From NCBI GenBank assembly GCA_028751055.1, contig JAQZDD010000018.1:1-9803 (forward strand): 9,803 nucleotides of DNA, given 5' to 3'. This document shows, in pieces, positions 6,723 through 9,803 of this stretch. The stretch comes from Euryarchaeota archaeon Ods04. Its GTDB lineage: Archaea > Halobacteriota > Halobacteria > Halobacteriales > Halorutilaceae. The position numbers and the translations under genes were made by a program. Within the stretch, counting starts at the first letter, position 1, and every line of letters begins with the position of its first letter. The notes below the pieces were generated by a model. The model had not been told where the DNA came from. It ran no database searches and was given only the letters and a program-made list of their open reading frames with translations.

Positions 6723-6935
6723 ATGGAAGTTGAGCACTCGGGAACCGTCTTCTCCTTCGACTCCGAGGGCGTCGACATCGTGTACGAGGGACGTGAGTTC
6801 CGTATGCGCGCCGAGGTCATCGCACGCGCCGCTGACAAGGACTACTTGGACGTGACAGACCACGAGGTCGCACGTATGGTGGACAAGGATATCGAACCGG
6901 AGTCGCCGCCCAAGAGAATCGGCGACCATCTGTAA
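6723..6935 (+). CDS. Small conserved haloarchaeal-type protein (DUF5800-like)
   Basis: This 70-residue acidic protein contains F-D-S-E-G-V-D-I-V-Y-E-G-R-E-F (12-26), a helical segment, D-V-T-D-H-E-V (43-49) and an R-I-G-D (65-68) end. From memory this pattern matches a small haloarchaeal family usually labelled DUF5800, whose function is unknown; I hold that name loosely. There is no signal peptide, membrane segment or cysteine. Its TAA stop shares a base with the ATG of rnz (TAATG at 6933-6937), so the two are almost certainly co-transcribed and translationally coupled. A role linked to tRNA 3'-end processing is a context-based guess only. Confidence 0.75.
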   Translation: MEVEHSGTVFSFDSEGVDIVYEGREFRMRAEVIARAADKDYLDVTDHEVARMVDKDIEPESPPKRIGDHL

Positions 6936-7876
6936 TGTTCCGCGTAACCTTCTTGGGCACGGGCGGTTCCATCCCACAGGCGGCACGGTCGCCGAGCGCG
7001 GTCGCCGTCGAACGTGAGGGCGACCTGATGCTGTTCGACTGCGGCGAGGGAACACAGCGGCAGATGATGAAGTACACGACGGGCTTCACCGTCGACAGCG
7101 TATTCGTGACACACAAACACGGCGACCATCTTCTTGGAATTCCGGGGCTGACGCAGACGTGGACGTTTCAGGGACGCGAGGAACCCGTCCGTATCTACTG
7201 CCCCCACGAGGTCGTCGAACACGTACGCGACTGTGTGACTCTTGCGGGACACAGACCGCCTTACGACGTAGAGGTGAAGCCCGTCGGAGACGGCACCGTC
7301 GTCGACCACGGCGAGTACGAGATACGTGCCTTCGAGACGCAGCACGGACGCGTCGACTCGGTCGGGTACGCCGTCGTCGAGAACGAACGTAAGGGACGTT
7401 TCGACCGCGAGCGCGCCGAGGAGTTAGGCGTGCCGCCGGGACCGCTTTTCTCGAAGCTACACGAGGGCGAATCCGTGGAACTCGACGACGGAACGACGGT
7501 AGAGCCTGAACAGGTCGTCGGAGAGCCACGTCCCGGAAGGAAGTTCGTCTACACGGGCGACACACGACCGACGGAACGTACCGTCAAGGAGGCACGCGAC
7601 GCTTCGTTGCTCGTCCATGACGGCATGTTCGCCGACGACAACGCGGCACGGGCGCGCGAGACGAACCACTCGACGGCGCGCGAGGCGGCGGAGGTAGCAC
7701 GCGACGCCGACGTCGAACTCTTAGCTCTGACACACGTTAGTTCACGTTACTCCGACGGTGTCGCACCTCTCGAAAACGGGGCGCGTGAGGTCTTTACGGA
7801 CTCTTTCGTCGCCTCGGACGGCGACGAGGTCGTCGTGGAGTACCCCGACAAGGACAGAAAGACACGGCTCGTGTAG
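6935..7876 (+). CDS. rnz: Ribonuclease Z (tRNA 3' endonuclease)
   Basis: RNase Z is a cytoplasmic zinc endonuclease that removes the 3' trailer from pre-tRNAs so that CCA can be added. The 313-residue length is that of the short, dimeric form. The metallo-beta-lactamase ligands are present: T-H-K-H-G-D-H (59-65: His60, His62, Asp64, His65), His137, Asp209 in T-G-D-T, and His267 in T-H-V-S-S-R-Y. The N-terminal F-L-G-T-G-G-S-I-P (6-14) and D-C-G-E-G-T-Q-R-Q (35-43) blocks are typical, as is N-H-S-T (244-247). An exosite arm typical of the short form lies around residues 150-200 (P-P-G-P-L-F near 167-172). The start is fixed by the TAATG overlap with the preceding gene and by the motif at residue 3. 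No missing catalytic residue is seen. Confidence 0.96.
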   Translation: MFRVTFLGTGGSIPQAARSPSAVAVEREGDLMLFDCGEGTQRQMMKYTTGFTVDSVFVTHKHGDHLLGIPGLTQTWTFQGREEPVRIYCPHEVVEHVRDCVTLAGHRPPYDVEVKPVGDGTVVDHGEYEIRAFETQHGRVDSVGYAVVENERKGRFDRERAEELGVPPGPLFSKLHEGESVELDDGTTVEPEQVVGEPRPGRKFVYTGDTRPTERTVKEARDASLLVHDGMFADDNAARARETNHSTAREAAEVARDADVELLALTHVSSRYSDGVAPLENGAREVFTDSFVASDGDEVVVEYPDKDRKTRLV

Positions 7877-7913
7877 CGAGCGAAGAGAGATATCTGACTG
7901 AGACGGCTAAACC

Positions 7914-7920
7914 CTTAACA
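7914..7920 (+). promoter_or_regulatory. TATA-like box of the DUF433/DUF5615 pair
   Basis: CTTAACA is centred 26 bases upstream of the ATG at 7943. AGGAGA at 7927-7932, 10 bases before the ATG, could also act as a Shine-Dalgarno site, making this the one transcription unit here where a leadered mRNA is plausible. Confidence 0.45.
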
Positions 7921-7942
7921 GTACGCAGGAGAAAGTACACGT

Positions 7943-8224
7943 ATGACGATAGTGAAGACCGAGGACACGCTCGGCGGAAAGCCGCGTCTCGAAGGGCGTC
8001 GTATCTCTGTCCTGCACGTCGCCGAGATGTATATCGACGGAGGAATGTCACCTGAGACCGTCGCTGACCAGCTTGACATAGGACTTGACGAGGTACACGA
8101 GGCACTCGCGTACTACTACAGGAACATTGACGAGATGAAAGAGCTACGCGAGGAGCAACGGAAGCTACGCGAGAAGCTTAAAGAAGAGGCAATCACGCCG
8201 GAGACGGCGGAAACAGAAAAGTAA
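7943..8224 (+). CDS. DUF433 family protein, likely antitoxin
   Basis: This 93-residue protein has the DUF433 signature: G-G-K-P-R-L-E-G-R-R-I-S-V (11-23), followed by G-G-M-S-P-E-T-V-A-D (33-42) and a predicted HTH-like helix pair ending D-E-V-H-E-A-L-A-Y-Y-Y (49-59). Residues about 60-82 form a charged helix rich in Lys, Arg and Glu (R-E-E-Q-R-K-L-R-E-K-L-K), probably a coiled coil. DUF433 proteins are usually encoded immediately before PIN-like DUF5615 proteins and are regarded as VapB-like antitoxins that bind DNA and neutralise the partner. That context is present here: the next start codon follows the TAA by two bases. Autoregulation by binding near 7900-7942 is expected from the family but not shown by a clear palindrome. 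Confidence 0.88.
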   Translation: MTIVKTEDTLGGKPRLEGRRISVLHVAEMYIDGGMSPETVADQLDIGLDEVHEALAYYYRNIDEMKELREEQRKLREKLKEEAITPETAETEK

Positions 8225-8226
8225 CT

Positions 8227-8559
8227 GTGTTCGAGTTCGTAGCTGATGAACACGTCCCAGTTGCGGTTATCGAAGCTCTCCGTTCCAACGGATATGACGT
8301 ATGCCGGGCGCAGGAAGAGTACGGTAAAGGAACCAACGACACCGAGGTACTCGAAGCCTGTGCTGACGAAGACCTCGTGGTTCTCACGAACGATAACGAC
8401 TTCGCACGTCTCGCGGAGGAACTCGAACACTCCGGTGTGATGATCTACAATGACCAAGAGCTACCACCGCGCGAGGTTGTCAGGGCTGTCGTCCGAGTCG
8501 ACAACGCGTACCTTGACAGCCTCGAAAACCAAACCGTATGGCTCGAAGGCTGGCTCTAA
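8227..8559 (+). CDS. DUF5615 PIN-like protein, likely toxin
   Basis: This 110-residue protein matches the DUF5615 PIN-like family. It starts F-V-A-D-E-H-V-P (4-11) with acidic Asp7 and Glu8, and continues with G-Y-D-V (22-25), G-T-N-D-T-E-V-L-E-A-C (35-45) and V-V-L-T-N-D-N-D-F (51-59) with Asp56 and Asp58, then H-S-G-V (68-71). These acids sit where PIN-domain nucleases bind metal, so RNase activity is a family-based expectation, not demonstrated. The GTG at 8227 is chosen because the family motif begins three residues later and it lies 2 bases after the DUF433 stop; no Shine-Dalgarno is obvious, so translation is probably coupled to the upstream gene. The length is normal and the gene looks intact. 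Its stop at 8557-8559 lies three bases before the first copy of a 36-bp repeat. Confidence 0.87.
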   Translation: MFEFVADEHVPVAVIEALRSNGYDVCRAQEEYGKGTNDTEVLEACADEDLVVLTNDNDFARLAEELEHSGVMIYNDQELPPREVVRAVVRVDNAYLDSLENQTVWLEGWL

Positions 8560-8561
8560 AA

Positions 8562-8597
8562 CCGCTCCACACCCGTTGCGACTCTCATGGCGTACTC
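8562..8597. repeat. 36-bp direct repeat, copy 1
   Basis: This 36-base stretch, just after the DUF5615 stop, matches 9745-9780 at 31 of 36 positions in the same orientation. The first 20 bases have only one mismatch. On the minus strand it reads E-Y-A-M-R-V-A-T-G-V-E-R, followed by Phe and a TAG (8556-8558). That frame hits a TGA a few codons upstream at about 8610, so copy 1 cannot be the end of an intact minus-strand gene. It may be a displaced gene end or a non-coding element. Confidence 0.7.
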
Positions 8598-8632
8598 GCG
8601 CTTATTGTATCACTACCATCCTTTTCCCTCAG

Positions 8633-8640
8633 TTTTAATA
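8633..8640 (+). promoter_or_regulatory. TATA box of the 348-aa gene
   Basis: TTTTAATA is centred about 26 bases upstream of the ATG at 8663 and is one of the best TATA matches in the window. It predicts independent leaderless transcription of the orphan gene. Confidence 0.6.
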
Positions 8641-8662
8641 TCGTATGTTCTGAACAGTTCTC

Positions 8663-9709
8663 ATGGGAGATAAAAACTTCCAAGTCGGCATAACAGTACG
8701 AGCTTTCACACCTTCTATATCACCTGAAGAAGCACTAAGAATTCTGGGACAGATAGCCGAATACGAGGAAGCCGACGACTTTCCGACGTTTATCGCGGAC
8801 GTGGAAGAAAAGTCGCCAGAGGATGCACGGCACGCAGGCGTCATATTCGGAGACAGCCCTCCGGAAGCCCAGAACATAGAGGACGCAGAGCCGAACATCT
8901 TCGTCGCCACTTACGACGGCGAGCAGGTCACAGTTGACCTGAAGGCAGAAGTAGATAAAATCGAGAGCTATCTGAACCTCTTGGAGCACGTCCTCGGTGC
9001 TACTGAGCTACGTGTCGGCGTCGACATTTCGGAGTCCGACAGTCTCAACGCTGTCTTCCGAACACGTACCAAGGTTGACACCGATAAGGTCGACAGACCG
9101 GACGACTGGCTCTTCGCTTCCTTTGACGAAGAAGACGGACATCTGATGCATATGAAGCCGTTTCAGAAGGACATCAGCATGACCTTGGACTCCAAGGACT
9201 CGATGAAGCCTGTACGAGAAGCAGTCGACGAAATTCTCGACGTAGCTGAACAGGTGAGTACCGTCGTTGAGCAGGCTGAAAGCGAGATGCCTGAGCCTCC
9301 CGAACTGTCAAGCCCGACGGCACCTGTTGAAGCTCTTTACGCCGTTCAGGAAGAGGTGGACTTGGAGAACCAAGAAGCGGTCAGTATGTACTTGGGATTC
9401 TTCGCGCACAGCAGGGGTGTATACGTGCACGCCGACGACGTATCTCCCGAACAGGGCACATCCCTGTCCGGCATCGGAACGGAGATAACCAAGAGAGGTC
9501 TTGACGAGTCGGAGGTCGATGACTGGGTGGCGGCACACGAAGGTCTGAGCATCTTCGTCGAACCCGATGACGTGTCAGCTATAGCTCAGGTAGACAACGC
9601 TGTCGTGGAGGCAACCATTAGCCTGGACACCGAAGGAGGTGGCAACGAACAGCAGGCTTCCGAGCATCTCGTCGCCTTAGAAGACGGTGACTGGAAGATA
9701 GTTCGTTGA
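8663..9709 (+). CDS. Unrecognised 348-aa protein with NTF2-like C-terminal region
   Basis: I do not recognise this 348-residue protein. It is soluble: no signal peptide or membrane segment. Residues 5-135 look mixed alpha/beta, with a strand (Q-V-G-I-T-V-R-A-F), helix 20-35 and a strand at 115-122. An acidic helix (182-208) leads to a Pro-rich linker (E-M-P-E-P-P near 208-213). The last 110 residues resemble a SnoaL/NTF2-like domain: an E-A-V-S-M-Y-L-G-F-F helix (238-247), the strand pair A-I-A-Q-V-D-N-A-V-V-E-A-T-I (307-319), and the closing E-H-L-V-A-L-E-D-G-D-W-K-I-V pattern (334-347). This domain call is from pattern only. Codons are less GC-biased than in the core genes (more AGA, AAA, TAT, CTA). 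The gene has its own TATA box, T-rich sequence after the stop, and direct repeats on both sides, suggesting an acquired single-gene cassette. A link to the toxin-antitoxin pair upstream is unproven. Confidence 0.75.
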   Translation: MGDKNFQVGITVRAFTPSISPEEALRILGQIAEYEEADDFPTFIADVEEKSPEDARHAGVIFGDSPPEAQNIEDAEPNIFVATYDGEQVTVDLKAEVDKIESYLNLLEHVLGATELRVGVDISESDSLNAVFRTRTKVDTDKVDRPDDWLFASFDEEDGHLMHMKPFQKDISMTLDSKDSMKPVREAVDEILDVAEQVSTVVEQAESEMPEPPELSSPTAPVEALYAVQEEVDLENQEAVSMYLGFFAHSRGVYVHADDVSPEQGTSLSGIGTEITKRGLDESEVDDWVAAHEGLSIFVEPDDVSAIAQVDNAVVEATISLDTEGGGNEQQASEHLVALEDGDWKIVR

Positions 9710-9717
9710 ATAGAGGC

Positions 9718-9732
9718 TTCCCTTTCTTTTCT
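9718..9732 (+). terminator. T-rich terminator after the 348-aa gene
   Basis: TTCCCTTTCTTTTCT follows the TGA stop by 8 bases. Pyrimidine-rich T tracts without a hairpin are the usual archaeal terminators. A TATA-like box follows directly, consistent with the end of one unit and the start of another. Confidence 0.5.
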
Positions 9733-9734
9733 GG

Positions 9735-9741
9735 TTTATTA
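9735..9741 (+). promoter_or_regulatory. TATA-like box near the right edge
   Basis: TTTATTA is centred 26 bases before an ATG at 9764 on the plus strand, the same geometry as the other promoters in the window. It supports a leaderless gene running off the right edge, but the same bases contain the TAA of a rival minus-strand frame (9739-9741). Confidence 0.4.
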
Positions 9742-9803
9742 CAGCCGCTCCACGCCCGTTGCGATGCTCATCACGTACTCTCCTGTCGCAACCATCGGTA
9801 ACC
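9739..9803 (-). CDS. Possible 3' end of a minus-strand gene, cut by the window edge
   Basis: On the minus strand a frame open to the edge ends ...V-A-T-G-E-Y-V-M-S-I-A-T-G-V-E-R-L, then TAA at 9739-9741. The two repeat copies differ in this frame by conservative or silent changes (Ala/Val, Arg/Ser, Val/Ile, GGT/GGC), as expected of coding sequence. Only 20 residues are visible and I do not recognise the family. It would converge on the 348-aa gene with a 29-base gap. It competes with the plus-strand frame starting at 9764; both cannot easily be right. Confidence 0.28.
   Translation of the reverse strand, partial: LPMVATGEYVMSIATGVERL
9745..9780. repeat. 36-bp direct repeat, copy 2
   Basis: This is the second copy, 31 of 36 bases identical to 8562-8597 in the same orientation, with mismatches at repeat positions 10, 21, 22, 28 and 29. 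Together the two copies bracket the 348-aa gene with its promoter and terminator (spacing 1183 bases start to start). A perfect 7-bp inverted repeat, GTTGCGA (9758-9764) with TCGCAAC (9786-9792), begins inside this copy; it is not reproduced at copy 1, where only GCGA/TCGC pairs. Confidence 0.7.
9764..9803 (+). CDS. Possible start of a plus-strand gene, cut by the window edge
   Basis: From ATG 9764 the frame is open to the edge and reads M-L-I-T-Y-S-P-V-A-T-I-G-N. It is supported only by the TATA-like box at 9735-9741 at the leaderless distance and by the terminator-then-promoter layout. Thirteen codons are too few to judge. It overlaps the rival minus-strand frame. Confidence 0.25.
   Translation, partial: MLITYSPVATIGN

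Larger units (their letters stand above)
8560..8662. other. Non-coding gap between the toxin-like gene and the 348-aa gene
   Basis: This 103-base gap holds repeat copy 1, a T-rich tract CCTTTTCCCTC at 8620-8630 that could end the toxin transcript, and the promoter of the next gene. A 28-codon frame from ATG 8587 runs into the next gene and has no recognisable content. Confidence 0.5.

Noticed and set aside
8587..8673. 28-codon plus-strand ORF starting in repeat copy 1
   Set aside because: It overlaps the start of the 348-aa gene and has no recognisable content. An AT-rich stretch near 8554-8561 lies at the right distance but is the end of the toxin-like gene.
8562..9803. Integron-like attC sites for the 36-bp repeats
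   Set aside because: There are no GTTRRRY core sites, no paired inner boxes of attC form and no integrase; the resemblance is only that a repeat follows each gene.
1..9803. CRISPR array, tRNA or rRNA genes, transposase
   Set aside because: I looked for regularly spaced repeats, tRNA T-loop motifs and transposase or integrase motifs on both strands and saw none.

Overview
The window looks like chromosomal DNA from a halophilic archaeon. Every predicted protein is rich in Asp and Glu, the genes are packed tightly, and GC content is high. Most transcription units have a TATA-like box centred about 26-30 bases upstream of the start codon, the geometry of leaderless archaeal transcripts. The gene set (thiD-thiN fusion, archaeal-length RNase Z, archaeal-type atypical kinase) also fits Haloarchaea. 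One trait argues against a standard laboratory haloarchaeon: isoleucine ATA codons are very common in otherwise GC-rich core genes (9 of 20 Ile codons in glyA). This suggests a divergent lineage, but I cannot place it by name.

Layout. Bases 1-7876 are core metabolism and housekeeping. A small VanZ-like membrane protein (minus) diverges from glyA (plus), followed by an atypical RIO/Bud32-like kinase (plus). The kinase converges on a prephenate dehydrogenase gene (tyrA, minus), and one CTAG palindrome supplies both stop codons. A divergent thiD-thiN gene (plus) follows, with a dyad around its TATA box. Next come a ParA/MinD-type ATPase overlapping a small four-cysteine protein, then a 70-aa haloarchaeal-type small protein overlapping ribonuclease Z by one base.

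Bases 7877-9803 look accessory. A DUF433/DUF5615 pair (antitoxin-like and PIN-like toxin-like) is followed by an unrecognised 348-aa protein with lower-GC codon use and an NTF2-like C-terminal end. A 36-bp imperfect direct repeat (31 of 36 identical) brackets the 348-aa gene: one copy abuts the toxin stop, the other lies near the right edge of the window.

Most interesting points: (1) the prephenate dehydrogenase carries a C-terminal segment that reads like the FDX-ACB domain of phenylalanyl-tRNA synthetase beta chain; (2) the 36-bp repeats flank a single orphan gene, like the footprint of a cassette insertion or a duplicated gene end; (3) a perfect 6-bp inverted repeat, extendable to 8 bp with one mismatch, is centred near the thiD-thiN TATA box and is a good operator candidate; (4) a ParA-like ATPase is translationally coupled to an acidic Cys4 protein. 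I see no RNA gene, CRISPR array, transposase or integrase in the window.
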